NCBI RefSeq assembly: GCF_021390535.1
Contig: NZ_JAJUXG010000009.1
Location: 124,001 to 188,000 of the forward strand
DNA from: Dyadobacter sp. CY312
Lineage (GTDB): Bacteria; Bacteroidota; Bacteroidia; Cytophagales; Spirosomataceae
Length of the DNA stretch: 64,000 nucleotides
Direction of reading: 5' to 3'
Shown: piece after piece, positions 53,125 through 62,454 of the stretch
How positions within the stretch are numbered: the stretch's first letter is position 1
Layout of the letters: the number at the start of each line of letters is the position of its first letter
Program-made: the position numbers and the translations under genes
The notes under the pieces: generated by a model
Seen by the model: only the letters and a program-made list of their open reading frames with translations
What the model was told of the DNA's origin: nothing
Databases searched by the model: none

Positions 53125-53889
53125 ATGGCAGAAACCATAGAAAATACTTCCCCGGTTATTTCCATCAAAGATTTATATAAATCGTTTGGCGACTTGCACG
53201 TACTACAAGGTGTGAATCTGGAAGTAAACAAAGGAGAAAATGTAGTGGTACTTGGGCGTTCAGGAACAGGTAAATCCGTATTGATCAAAATTCTGGTTGG
53301 CTTGCTCAGACAGGATCGCGGTTCGGCACTTGTGCTGGGTCAGGAAGTTTCGCAGCTCAACGAAAAGGAATTACGCGACTTACGTCTCAAAATCGGTTTT
53401 TCCTTTCAGAACAGTGCTTTGTATGATAGTATGACGGTGAGAGAAAACCTTGAATTCCCACTGGTCAGAAACGTACCCGGCCTTACGAAGGCGGAAATAA
53501 ACGAGAAAGTAGAATCCGTTCTCGACGCTGTTGGTTTACTTCAGACCATTAACCAGGCGCCATCCGAGCTATCGGGCGGGCAGCGTAAGCGGATTGGTAT
53601 TGCAAGAACGCTCATTCTTGAACCAGAGATTATGCTTTATGATGAACCAACAGCGGGTCTTGATCCTATTACCTGCATTGAGATCAATGAGCTGATCAAT
53701 GAAGTTCAGGAAAAATACCACACAAGTGCCATTATCATCACCCACGACCTTACCTGCGCCAGACAAACAGGTGACAGAATTGCCATGCTTCTGGATGGCC
53801 ACTTTACTGAGCAGGGAACGTTTGAAGAGGTATTTGAGACGCAGGACGACAGAATTAAAAGTTTTTACGATTATAATTTTATAAAATAG
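53125..53889 (+). CDS. mlaF: MlaF-type ABC transporter ATP-binding protein
   Basis: A 254-aa ATPase that powers the MlaE permease. Walker A is GRSGTGKS at about residues 46-53, the signature is LSGGQRKR, Walker B is IMLYDEPTAGLD, and the switch His is in IITHDLTC. The C-terminal extension (FEEVFETQDDRIKSFYDYNF) is like the MlaF tail. It is spaced 3 bases from mlaE and 2 bases from the MCE gene, so the three are one operon. Confidence 0.94.
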   Translation: MAETIENTSPVISIKDLYKSFGDLHVLQGVNLEVNKGENVVVLGRSGTGKSVLIKILVGLLRQDRGSALVLGQEVSQLNEKELRDLRLKIGFSFQNSALYDSMTVRENLEFPLVRNVPGLTKAEINEKVESVLDAVGLLQTINQAPSELSGGQRKRIGIARTLILEPEIMLYDEPTAGLDPITCIEINELINEVQEKYHTSAIIITHDLTCARQTGDRIAMLLDGHFTEQGTFEEVFETQDDRIKSFYDYNFIK

Positions 53890-53891
53890 TA

Positions 53892-54920
53892 ATGGAAACA
53901 TCAACCAGAAAACGCTCTATAACCGTAGGCCTATTTGTAGTGGTCGGGATACTCATTTTCGTAGTGGGTATACTTACCATTGGAAGTATGAAAAAAGTAT
54001 TTGCAACCAGTATTTCGGTCAAAAGCATCTTTCACGATGTGAACGGGCTGAAACCGGGTAACAATGTGTGGTATTCCGGTGTAAAAATCGGCACGGTGAA
54101 AAAAATCCGCTTTCTGGACAATGAGCAGGTGGAAGTAATGCTGAATATCGAAGAAAAATCGCAGGAATTTGTACGTAAAAATGCAAAAGCAAAAATCAGT
54201 ACAGACGGACTTATCGGAAATAAAATCATCGTTATTTATGGCGGCACTCAAAAAGTACCAGCTATTGAAGACGGAGATCAGCTTGCCGTAGAAAAAATCG
54301 AAAGCACAGAAGAAATGCTTGCTGTATTATCGGAAAACAATAAGAACCTTTTAGGGATAACGAGTGCTTTCAAAACCATAAGCAAAAATATCCTCGAAGG
54401 AAAAGGTACAGTAGGTATGCTTCTTAACGACGAGAGGCTTTATAACGACGTTGACCAAACGCTTGCAGCACTAAAAAAAGCATCTGTAAACGCCCAGGTG
54501 ATGACCGCCTCACTTTCTGGTTTCACGGCTAAGTTGAACGAAAAAGGAGGACTGGCAAACGACTTCGCTACCGACACAGTTATTATGCGAGATATACGTG
54601 CAACCGTAGGCCGGCTTAACGAAACGGTATCATCCGCGAACGTCATGGTGAATAATCTCAAAACAACCACCGAATCTCTCAATTCTAATAAAACAAGTCC
54701 ATTGGGCGTGTTATTGCATGACGAAAAAACTGCGTCTAACCTTAAAGGAACACTGCAAAATTTAGAGTCAAGCACTGAAAAGCTTGATGAAAATATGGAA
54801 GCGCTCCGTTCAAACTTCTTGTTCCGCAGGTATTTCAAAAAGAAAGCCAAAGAAGACGCAAAGCAGTCACCAGCTACTGAATCCGCTGTAAACGAATCGG
54901 TTAAAGACACTATAAAATAG
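53892..54920 (+). CDS. mlaD: MlaD/MCE-family lipid transport protein
   Basis: A 342-aa membrane-anchored MCE protein. One membrane segment (about residues 9-31, ITVGLFVVVGILIFVVGIL) is followed by the MCE domain (about 38-115: VNGLKPGNNVWYSGVKIGTVKKIRFLDNEQVEVML ... STDGLIGNKIIVI), then a long helical C-terminal part with repeated heptad-like stretches (about 140-310) that could extend across the periplasm, and a Lys/Glu-rich tail. It is longer than E. coli MlaD (about 180 residues), as is usual in Bacteroidota. It ends the Mla operon. Confidence 0.92.
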   Translation: METSTRKRSITVGLFVVVGILIFVVGILTIGSMKKVFATSISVKSIFHDVNGLKPGNNVWYSGVKIGTVKKIRFLDNEQVEVMLNIEEKSQEFVRKNAKAKISTDGLIGNKIIVIYGGTQKVPAIEDGDQLAVEKIESTEEMLAVLSENNKNLLGITSAFKTISKNILEGKGTVGMLLNDERLYNDVDQTLAALKKASVNAQVMTASLSGFTAKLNEKGGLANDFATDTVIMRDIRATVGRLNETVSSANVMVNNLKTTTESLNSNKTSPLGVLLHDEKTASNLKGTLQNLESSTEKLDENMEALRSNFLFRRYFKKKAKEDAKQSPATESAVNESVKDTIK

Positions 54921-54936
54921 CCATAAGCTAACTCGC

Positions 54937-54966
54937 ATCCTCAATAGAATATATTCTATTGAGGAT
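54937..54966. repeat. 30-bp perfect palindrome
   Basis: ATCCTCAATAGAATA is followed at once by its exact reverse complement TATTCTATTGAGGAT, giving 15-base arms with no spacer. It begins 16 bases after the mlaD stop codon, has no T-run after it, and its right arm overlaps the TTG of the promoter in front of the Hpt gene. An operator is more likely than a terminator. Confidence 0.9.
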
Positions 54967-54989
54967 AATGAAAGGATTTGTTTACTTTG
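54959..54989 (+). promoter_or_regulatory. Promoter candidate of the Hpt gene
   Basis: TTG (54959-54961), 20 bases, then TTACTTTG (54982-54989), one mismatch from TAnnTTTG. The -33 element lies in the right arm of the 30-bp palindrome. Confidence 0.45.
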
Positions 54990-55031
54990 TACAAAATTAA
55001 AACAATCCCGAAATCAGCGACACCATAACTT

Positions 55032-55400
55032 ATGGACCTTCAAATTAATCCTGCACTGGATATAAAGTATTTAAACCAGGTTTATGGAGAAGATTCTTCC
55101 ATAATCCACCTGATTTTTGATGCTTTTCTAAGCGACTCCATGCCCCGGTGGCATTCCTTGAAAACAGCTTTGGAAGAGGGAAATTATGAGGAATCCGCGA
55201 GCATTGTGCATGGCTTAAAGCCGTCCTTTACCATGGCAGGTCTCACTGCAATAAGACCTAAGGTGGAGAAACTTGAAACAGCAATTAAGGAAGGCGTAGA
55301 AGTTTCAAAACTTATAGTCACCTATCAGCATATTTCAGATGAACTTCTTCCTTTAATTCCCATCATAGAAAGTGAGTCGAGCCGCCTCGCAGCGTTATAG
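55032..55400 (+). CDS. Histidine phosphotransfer (Hpt) domain protein
   Basis: A 122-aa stand-alone Hpt protein. The four-helix bundle is suggested by the helical pattern, and the phosphorylatable residue is His60 in the motif ASIVHGLKPSFTMAGL, which has the H-x-x-K-x-x-x-x-x-x-G arrangement of the family. It would pass phosphate between receiver domains of a hybrid kinase and a response regulator. No kinase is adjacent. It is preceded by the 30-bp palindrome and followed by a terminator. Confidence 0.85.
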   Translation: MDLQINPALDIKYLNQVYGEDSSIIHLIFDAFLSDSMPRWHSLKTALEEGNYEESASIVHGLKPSFTMAGLTAIRPKVEKLETAIKEGVEVSKLIVTYQHISDELLPLIPIIESESSRLAAL

Positions 55401-55422
55401 AATAGTAATTCCAAAAGATATT

Positions 55423-55447
55423 AAGAGCGTCCCAATCAGGCGCTCTT
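55423..55447 (+). terminator. Terminator of the Hpt gene
   Basis: AAGAGCG (55423-55429) pairs with CGCTCTT (55441-55447), followed by TCTTTTT. The right arm lies inside the last codons of the convergent GT2 gene. Confidence 0.75.
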
Positions 55448-56608
55448 TCTTTTTGCCTTCTCCCAGACAGCACTCTGATTTCCGTTTAAATAACGAGCAA
55501 GACCAGCTAAAACTGCGTAGTTCATCATGCAAAAGTAGTAAGGCACAAATAACGCTTTAACCTTTATCCTGCGTTTTTCGAGAAACCAGCCAGCCAGGGC
55601 CATCAGGTAGAAAAGGCATTGGGCCAATAGCAGAATTAGATATAAAGTCTCCTGAAACAAAAAGTAAATTATAACGTTCAGCACGACCGCCAGGATCAGT
55701 AAAAAAGGTGTTATGGTCCACCTCAGCACACGGTGACTGATGTACTGATAAGAAAGTATAGGGTTTTTGAAAGGATTAAGCAGTGATTTCAAACGAACAA
55801 TAGACTGGATACCTCCCGCCGCGATACGTATTTTCCGCTTCAACTCCTCCTTCACATTATCGGATGCCAATTCAGAAGCGTAGGCATCCGGCTCATATAT
55901 GATCCTGTATCCCTGATCCGCAATGAGCATAGAAATCATAAAGTCGTCCAGTATGGTATCTGCTTCAACATGTCTGTACAAAGAACGCCGCACGCTAAAC
56001 AGTTCTCCGGCAGCACCCACAACAGAGTACAATTCTGAATCCCATTTTTTTAAAGCAGATTCGTACTTCCAGTAAAATCCCTCCCCGGCGGTCGCGTCCG
56101 CCAACTGATCCTGCATCACCCTTTTTTCACCGGATACTGCTCCTACCTCAGGATCTGCGTAATGTCGCGCTATGTATAAAAGCGCTTCCGCATTCAGGAA
56201 GGTGTTCGCGTCAGTGTATACCACAATCTCAGAATCCACGACATCCATGGCCCTGTGAATCGCATGTATCTTTCCACGACGTTCATCCGAATGCAACAAT
56301 TTAATCCCGTCAAAGGTTTTTACGATGTCAGCAGTTCTGTCGGAGGATCCGTCTGTAACAAACAATATATTCAATTTATCTGCCTGATATTGAAGCGCCA
56401 ACGTGTTACGGATTTTCTCTTCTATTAAACTCTCCTCATTATACGCAGCCACGATCAGCGTCAGTGTTGGATAATACTGACGCGGTTGAGGTAGCCGGCG
56501 TTCCCCTTTTACAACCCTTCGGATTCTGACAAGACAATAAAGTAGAATTCCATAACCTACAAAGGTGTAGAAAACGATGAACAGACTTAGCCAAAAGAGA
56601 ACTTTCAT
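55436..56608 (-). CDS. Membrane glycosyltransferase family 2 (processive type)
   Basis: A 390-aa GT2 enzyme with one N-terminal membrane segment and about three at the C terminus. Catalytic motifs are LIVAAYNEESLIEEKI, FVTDGSSDRT, VYTDANT (the DxD equivalent) and ILDDFMISML. SHRVLRW near residue 287 corresponds to the QxxRW motif of processive synthases such as cellulose and hyaluronan synthases. It probably extends or starts a surface polysaccharide. It follows the other GT2 gene with a 3-base gap. Confidence 0.87.
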   Translation of the reverse strand: MKVLFWLSLFIVFYTFVGYGILLYCLVRIRRVVKGERRLPQPRQYYPTLTLIVAAYNEESLIEEKIRNTLALQYQADKLNILFVTDGSSDRTADIVKTFDGIKLLHSDERRGKIHAIHRAMDVVDSEIVVYTDANTFLNAEALLYIARHYADPEVGAVSGEKRVMQDQLADATAGEGFYWKYESALKKWDSELYSVVGAAGELFSVRRSLYRHVEADTILDDFMISMLIADQGYRIIYEPDAYASELASDNVKEELKRKIRIAAGGIQSIVRLKSLLNPFKNPILSYQYISHRVLRWTITPFLLILAVVLNVIIYFLFQETLYLILLLAQCLFYLMALAGWFLEKRRIKVKALFVPYYFCMMNYAVLAGLARYLNGNQSAVWEKAKRKSA

Positions 56609-56611
56609 AGT

Positions 56612-57532
56612 TTAACGTTTTACCGGATAACCCAGATTTTCACTCCCGACCTGGTTTCTAAAATGCCAGCCTATGGCACTAAAAAACACTGGAATGAAGC
56701 TAAATTCTTTGTTTTTGAGATAGAGAGTAAGATTTCGGGGGATTACAGCTACTGAGAAATAACAACAAAAACAGAAGAATTGAAATGCGGAGGCATTTTT
56801 ACGGATAAACAAAATCCTGTTTCTTGTCATGAAATACTCCTTCAACGCAGATCGTTTGCCCACAGACACCGACTCTTTGTGATAGATGAGTGCTTCTAAA
56901 TTGGTGTGAACCTCATATCCGGCCCGCTTTATCTGTTCGCACCAATCGAGCTCTTCATAATACAAAAAGTAATTTTCTGCCATCAGACCGGCACTGGCTA
57001 TCACTTCCCTTCTGATCATCATGGCAGCTCCGTGGGCATAACCTGTAACGCCACTCAGAGCATCAAACTGACCATCATCCAAATCAAACTGACCGATACA
57101 ATGGTTACGGGCCAGGTAATAATTCATGTTGGAATACCCGGCATACTGCAAGGTCAGCGGATGATCGTAGTAATGGATTTTAGGAGATATAATGCCAATT
57201 CCGGGGTTCGCATCCATGCTCTGCACCAGCTGAGAAATGAGCGTCGCGGTAACCTCCGTGTCATTGTTAATCAGGAAAATGTAATCTCCATTTGTGTATT
57301 CAATGCCCAGGTTATTCCCTGCCGCAAAGCCCAGATTAACTTCTGACCTCACAAATTGCACGGTTGGAAAAAGCAGTGACCAACTACCCACAGGATTTTC
57401 ACTGCTTCCATTGTCTACTACAACAATTTCGATGGCCTCATAGGTATTTATCTCAATTAAGGATTTGAGCAACTGCTCAGTCACAACCGGCTGATTGAAA
57501 TTAACAGTGACTATGGAGACAAGCTTCATCAA
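56612..57532 (-). CDS. Glycosyltransferase family 2 (rhamnosyltransferase-like)
   Basis: A 306-aa GT2 enzyme. It begins KLVSIVTVNFNQPVVTEQLLKSL and has EIVVVDNGSSEN, GFAAGNNLGIEYTNGDYIFLINNDTEV (the DxD region) and FLYYEELDWCEQIKRAGYEV, the acceptor-side motif of WbbL/rhamnosyltransferase-type enzymes. A short hydrophobic stretch near the C terminus may bind the membrane. It forms a two-gene unit with the next GT2 gene. Confidence 0.88.
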   Translation of the reverse strand: MMKLVSIVTVNFNQPVVTEQLLKSLIEINTYEAIEIVVVDNGSSENPVGSWSLLFPTVQFVRSEVNLGFAAGNNLGIEYTNGDYIFLINNDTEVTATLISQLVQSMDANPGIGIISPKIHYYDHPLTLQYAGYSNMNYYLARNHCIGQFDLDDGQFDALSGVTGYAHGAAMMIRREVIASAGLMAENYFLYYEELDWCEQIKRAGYEVHTNLEALIYHKESVSVGKRSALKEYFMTRNRILFIRKNASAFQFFCFCCYFSVAVIPRNLTLYLKNKEFSFIPVFFSAIGWHFRNQVGSENLGYPVKR

Positions 57533-57675
57533 GAATGATTAGGTACCGTTGAGTAGTATAAACACCGCACGAAAGCTGGTCCATGCGTTGCTCGTAGAAT
57601 TACTTCAAATTTAGTAATAATCATTCAACAAAAATTGTATAACCTCCTGGCAGGCGATTTTTTTGGCAAATTTCC

Positions 57676-58503
57676 CTAACGAACCGAAATTTCCCCGGTA
57701 TGGCAGACAGGTTTATTATCCATTTCGATCCCGGTGAGCATGTGAGCCAGAATCGGTGCACATTTTTCCTGACACGAAGGATAAAATTCTCCATGTTTCC
57801 AATGTGCCGATTTTGGAGAAGCACCCCACCAAAACTCCGCCATAGCAACGGGTTTCATTTTATGTTGGAAAGCGTATTGAAGTAATTTGGGAGCGGCGCA
57901 TTCGCCGGCCCCGGCTGGCGGATTTTTATACAAAGCACCTTCAAAAATATCGCGCAAGCTCTTTTCCTCACCATCCTGATTTAAAAAGTGATACTGATCA
58001 AAGATCTGGTTCTGCAATGCGACCGAATGGTTTTTCCTGCGACGTTTCAAAATGTCAATATCTTCACGGTTATCTTCTTCCCCAGCCGCCTGCAAGTCAC
58101 TTATTTCAGTGCTCAATTGTGCTAACGATTCCATGCCGGCATTGAGGAAACCACCGTTTTCCATACCATCAAACAGTGGCGGAACGAAACCGGCATGAAA
58201 ATTTCCGCCAGCCAGTTTCCCCGAAAATGCAGCCAGATATCCCAAATCTCCATCATCCGTAATTACAACCAGCACTCCGAACATCTTACCAATGACGGTA
58301 CCATCACCAGTCCCCAATCCGAAATTGTGCTGCCACGCAGATTGTGTTCCAAGATGTACCCGAAGCATTTCTGACGCCAGAAGACTTAACGAATGTGGTG
58401 TGTAGTCGAATGGAAAAGTGAATTTTTCTGGCAGAGATATCCCCTCACACAAATTTCCGAAAGGATTGAAGCAAGGGTCTTGCGTGGAATCGGATGCTGT
58501 CAA
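57676..58503 (-). CDS. N-terminal domain of RluA-type pseudouridine synthase, stand-alone
   Basis: A 275-aa protein that matches the N-terminal extension of the long (about 550-residue) RluA-family pseudouridine synthases: DPCFNPFGN, ISLPEKFTFPFDYTPHSL, HNFGLG, GKMFGVLVV, LGYLAAFSGKLAGGNFHAGFVPP and PPAGAGECAAPKLLQYAF with AEFWWGASPKSAHWKHGEFYPSCQEKCAPILAHML. The catalytic RluA domain that should follow is absent: the frame stops after 20 more residues, and only 143 bases separate it from the next gene. Either this is a natural single-domain protein or the catalytic half was lost. Activity cannot be assumed. Confidence 0.75.
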   Translation of the reverse strand: MTASDSTQDPCFNPFGNLCEGISLPEKFTFPFDYTPHSLSLLASEMLRVHLGTQSAWQHNFGLGTGDGTVIGKMFGVLVVITDDGDLGYLAAFSGKLAGGNFHAGFVPPLFDGMENGGFLNAGMESLAQLSTEISDLQAAGEEDNREDIDILKRRRKNHSVALQNQIFDQYHFLNQDGEEKSLRDIFEGALYKNPPAGAGECAAPKLLQYAFQHKMKPVAMAEFWWGASPKSAHWKHGEFYPSCQEKCAPILAHMLTGIEMDNKPVCHTGEISVR

Positions 58504-58750
58504 TGAAGCATTGTTTAATCGTAATCAGTGATAGCTCAGCTTAACATCCGCTACTTTTTGAAATGCAAAGCTACGCAGCCTTAGACTAATTGCAAGAAAT
58601 CCGCACCAATTCAAGATAAAAACCGATCAGCTTGTAGAACTATTTTAACAATATTGATATAGCTTTAACAAAAATCTACTGAAAGTATTCGAATTCAGGA
58701 ACTTCAATAGGGAATCAGGCAAAAATCCAACTCTCAACGTAAATTACCTC

Positions 58751-59860
58751 ATGAAGCATCGCTTTGAAGTCCTTGACATTTTCAGAGGGCTGTTTGCAGC
58801 ATTTGTTTTTTTATTCCACCTCGCACCATTTGCAGACAACTCTTTTATAAGCAACAACTTCACAAAAAACGCCGATATGTTCGTCGATTTCTTCTTTGTT
58901 TTAAGCGGATTTGTGATGGCCTACAGGTATCAAAACATTGCAACGGGAGAGGAATTGAAGCTTTTCCTGATAAAAAGAATTTACCGAATATATCCGCTGC
59001 ATCTTTTAATGCTGTTTTTGTTCGCAGTAGTGGAGCTGGGTAAAAAAGTGCTGAATCCGTACATTAAAGTAAATAATCTTGATAACCCGGCCAACAACGT
59101 CATTTCATTTTTCTCATCACTTTTCCTGTTAAACTCCACTCCCATTCCGGGTGTAAACGATGTGAGCTGGAACATTGTCAGCTGGTCAATCAGTGCGGAA
59201 CTTATTGCCTATGTCGTGTTTGGAACCGCGGTGCTCTACATTTATAAATCAAGACTGTACACACAGAGAAACCTAGTGTATCTGCTACTCATCCTCATTT
59301 CTCTCACAGGGCTTTACCTGATCTCATTCACATTCAAAATCAATTATAGCTTCGACTACGGGTTTTTACGCGGTATTCTGGGTTTCTTTTCCGGAGTAAT
59401 CTGTTTCAATTTATTTGCCAGGTCCAATTCCAGCATTAGTAAATATTCCAGTCATTTTTTTTCAACAGCCGAGTTATCGACCCTGGTTCTGATCAGTTTA
59501 CTCATCTACAACGGCGAAGTCATGAAACCTTGGGGAGCAATTTTTGACGTCCTGTTCTTTATCTGTATCTACACTTTTTCATTTGAGAAAGGATTCATTT
59601 CAGCGGCTTTGAAAAAGGTCTTTCTGCTTCACAAACTAGGCATGTATTCCTATTCCATTTACATGACTCATGCCCTGTTGATAAGCTTATTTAACATCTT
59701 GTTTATCAGAATACTAAAGTTCCCTACCAGCTCCTACTCCTATTTTTTCATTCTGAATTTTGCCATCATTTACTTCGTTTCCGCCTGGACTTACCAGCAC
59801 GTCGAAATGCGATTTCAATACAAAGCACAAAAAAGAGTAAAACCGAGTACAGTGGTATAG
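58751..59860 (+). CDS. Acyltransferase family 3 (OafA/YrhL-like)
   Basis: A 369-aa membrane acyltransferase with about ten hydrophobic segments. The N terminus has FEVLDIFRGLFAAFVFLFHLAPF, containing the R-x10-H motif, and MFVDFFFVLSGFVMAYRY with the FFxxSGF motif, followed by LFLIKRIYRIYPLH. Such proteins add acetyl or other acyl groups to surface sugars. It stands alone on the plus strand within the polysaccharide cluster, 247 bases after the RluA-like gene's start. Confidence 0.9.
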   Translation: MKHRFEVLDIFRGLFAAFVFLFHLAPFADNSFISNNFTKNADMFVDFFFVLSGFVMAYRYQNIATGEELKLFLIKRIYRIYPLHLLMLFLFAVVELGKKVLNPYIKVNNLDNPANNVISFFSSLFLLNSTPIPGVNDVSWNIVSWSISAELIAYVVFGTAVLYIYKSRLYTQRNLVYLLLILISLTGLYLISFTFKINYSFDYGFLRGILGFFSGVICFNLFARSNSSISKYSSHFFSTAELSTLVLISLLIYNGEVMKPWGAIFDVLFFICIYTFSFEKGFISAALKKVFLLHKLGMYSYSIYMTHALLISLFNILFIRILKFPTSSYSYFFILNFAIIYFVSAWTYQHVEMRFQYKAQKRVKPSTVV

Positions 59861-59894
59861 ACGCGCCGTAACAGAATTGTGTTTTGAATACAGC

Positions 59895-61118
59895 TTAGTC
59901 GAGGTATTTTCCAGTTGACCTGATCAATTCCTCATATATAATATCTGCAATTTCATCCACTCTTCTCTCCCATGTATTTGCAGCTGCAATCTGCAATCTT
60001 TCAGCCACATCGTGCTCACCATTGCTGCTCAATGCAACTGCAATAGCCTTGGAAAAAGATTCAGCTGTACTGCAAAACGGTACTGTTTCACCTGTAAACT
60101 CCGCCAGATCGGGATTAAAATCGGTACAAACTACGGGTTTGCCGGCGCCCAGATACTCAAATAATTTGAGAGGGAAAATGGTTCGGCTTACTTCATCCTT
60201 TCTGAATGGGATCAATGCAACGTCAAATCCCTTCACAACAGCTGGCATTTCCGTGTAAGGAACGGCTCCTGTCATTTTCACATTCGGAAGGGCGGTAAAC
60301 CAGGCAGGTACAAATTCAGACGTTATCGGACCTACCAAAACGAAGGTTTTATCGGAATTATTCCTGGATACTTCACCCAGCAGATCGTAGTCAATTCGGC
60401 GCTCAATGGCGCCAAAATAGCCAATAACCGGACGAGGCAGATCTGCCAGCAAATGGCTTACCTGCAACTGCGGATCCAGTACTTTACTGCTGTGCGTAAC
60501 GTCGGCAGCATTGGGCACAAAATGGCTCGCGCTGTTCAGCACCACTTTGTCATGATACAATTTTCTGCTGCTGCAAATCACAACGTCACTTCGGATGATG
60601 ATCTTTTTTTCAGACAACAATCCATGTTTTTTGTCGAATGCAACTACCAGCGGGTCCAGACAGTGATACACTTCCAGCGCAGGTTTGAGGTAAGAAGCCA
60701 GGCCAGGATAATGAAAATTAAAAGAATTGATGAAGATAAAATCGTTTATCGCATACTTTTTCTGGAAACGTTTAAGTTTAAAAGCGAGGATAAACTCGTT
60801 GATTTCCAATGCCATTCTAAACAAAAAACCTTCCGGCAAAAAGTTAATGGAAAGAAGCACCGGCGGAATTATGACAGACAATCCGGGAACATCAGTATCA
60901 ATCAAACTGGTATTGAAAAGAGAAAAATAACCTTTGCGCCGCTGCCCCTGTTTCGAATTCCTTAACCGAAAATAATCTTTGAGCGTATATGGATTCTCTA
61001 CATAATAAACCCGGTTGGTTTTGGCAAGCAGCCTGGCTGTGGTGTAGTTGGTAGATTCAATTTCCGAATCCATTCGGGGCAAGCCAAAAATTATGATTTT
61101 ATGTCCGTTGAGTTTCAT
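59895..61118 (-). CDS. Glycosyltransferase family 4-like protein
   Basis: A 407-aa GT-B fold enzyme. The N-terminal Rossmann half starts HKIIIFGLPRMDSEIESTNYTTARLLA, and the nucleotide-sugar half has PRPVIGYFGAIERRIDYDLL, FDVALIPFRKDEVSRTIFPLKLFEYLGAGKPVVCTDF, with the E-x7-E-like motif. No membrane segment is seen. It is convergent with the acyltransferase gene and divergent from the next GT4 gene across 238 bases. The sugar is unknown. Confidence 0.85.
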   Translation of the reverse strand: MKLNGHKIIIFGLPRMDSEIESTNYTTARLLAKTNRVYYVENPYTLKDYFRLRNSKQGQRRKGYFSLFNTSLIDTDVPGLSVIIPPVLLSINFLPEGFLFRMALEINEFILAFKLKRFQKKYAINDFIFINSFNFHYPGLASYLKPALEVYHCLDPLVVAFDKKHGLLSEKKIIIRSDVVICSSRKLYHDKVVLNSASHFVPNAADVTHSSKVLDPQLQVSHLLADLPRPVIGYFGAIERRIDYDLLGEVSRNNSDKTFVLVGPITSEFVPAWFTALPNVKMTGAVPYTEMPAVVKGFDVALIPFRKDEVSRTIFPLKLFEYLGAGKPVVCTDFNPDLAEFTGETVPFCSTAESFSKAIAVALSSNGEHDVAERLQIAAANTWERRVDEIADIIYEELIRSTGKYLD

Positions 61119-61356
61119 TCTTTGTTATTTCAAACATGTACCGCCCGGCACTGAGTACAATGCAGGTCAGGTTATAATTCCTATATTTACTATCAAATTA
61201 ACTCGACACGAAATATAGGAGTTTTACAATGATGTAAAGATCAAAATTTATTTTTATGATTGTAACGATGCATGTGCCACCGACTGAATTATTCACCGTT
61301 ATTTAAGAAAAAACCCTGTTTCCCAACTACTCAACGCTGGCAACAATAGCCTAACA

Positions 61357-62454
61357 ATGAAGATACTATTCGATCATCAGAAATTCACCACACAACGGTA
61401 CGGAGGCATAAGCCGCTATTTTGCCAACATTATTCAACAAATTAATAATACAAGAGGCTTTTCCTGTGAGGTTGGATTAGTCTATTCTCAAAATCATTAC
61501 CTGAATCCTGAGCCGTCTGCTGCGCACAGCTATCTCGGACGAATCCTTAAATCGGATCGTATTGCAAGGAGACTCTACAAGGTGAATGAAAAGTATTCCA
61601 ACCGCCTCGTGAAACAAAATAATTTCGACATCTTCCATCCTACCTACTACGACCCATACTTTCTTGACACACTTAAAAAGCCGCTGGTGACTACCATACA
61701 CGATATGACGTATGAAAAGCTACCGGAGTATTTTTGGGCGCAAGATCCGCTTACCAAACATAAACGACTTCATATTGAACGTGCTGACGCAATTATTGCC
61801 ATTTCGGAAACAACCAAAAGTGACCTCCTGAAATATCATGACGTGGATGAAAGCAGGATTTCTGTCATTTATCATGGGATCGAACCTGATACTGCTCTGA
61901 TTTTTGACGCGGTACCAAACCTTCCGGAAAACTATCTCCTGTATGTAGGAGATCGCAGCGGATATAAAAACTTTTACCTTTTTATGGACGCCTTTAAAGT
62001 GCTATCTGAGAAGTATCCGGATCTGAACGTTGTACTTACAGGTGGGGGAAGTCTGGGTGTTGCAGATCAGGAATTGCTGATGCGCTTGAAGTTAACACAG
62101 CGTGTAAAGCACGTCAACGTTACAGATGCCCAACTCAATTATCTTTACCAGAACTCGGCTCTCTTTGTTTATCCCTCCCTGCACGAAGGTTTCGGCTTAC
62201 CCATTTTAGAGGCTTTCAAAGCCCAGTGCCCTATTTTGCTAAGCGATACACCCTGTTTCAAAGAAATTGCCAGCGATGCGGCAGCGTATTTTTCGGCATA
62301 CAGCGTAGAAGATATGACCTCACAAATTGAGCGTTTTATTGGAAATACTGAAAGGAGAAAACAACTCATAACCAAAGGGCTGGCACGATTAAGAGATTTC
62401 CCTCTGGATGTATCAATTAAAAAAACGCTTGATCTCTACAAATCTCTATCCTGA
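61357..62454 (+). CDS. Glycosyltransferase family 4 (mannosyltransferase-like)
   Basis: A 365-aa GT4 enzyme. It begins MKILFDHQKFTTQRYGGISRYFANII and shows TTIHDMTYE, AIIAISETTKSDLLKYH, YLLYVGDRSGYKNF, VVLTGGGSLG and the retaining-transferase motif SLHEGFGLPILEAFKAQCPILLSD (Glu pair). Its last 19 bases overlap, tail to tail, with the fucosyltransferase-like gene on the other strand. It is part of the surface polysaccharide cluster. Confidence 0.9.
   Translation: MKILFDHQKFTTQRYGGISRYFANIIQQINNTRGFSCEVGLVYSQNHYLNPEPSAAHSYLGRILKSDRIARRLYKVNEKYSNRLVKQNNFDIFHPTYYDPYFLDTLKKPLVTTIHDMTYEKLPEYFWAQDPLTKHKRLHIERADAIIAISETTKSDLLKYHDVDESRISVIYHGIEPDTALIFDAVPNLPENYLLYVGDRSGYKNFYLFMDAFKVLSEKYPDLNVVLTGGGSLGVADQELLMRLKLTQRVKHVNVTDAQLNYLYQNSALFVYPSLHEGFGLPILEAFKAQCPILLSDTPCFKEIASDAAAYFSAYSVEDMTSQIERFIGNTERRKQLITKGLARLRDFPLDVSIKKTLDLYKSLS

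Noticed and set aside
60453..60965. 170-codon frame antisense to a GT4 gene
   Set aside because: The opposite strand encodes a normal glycosyltransferase; the translation here is not protein-like.
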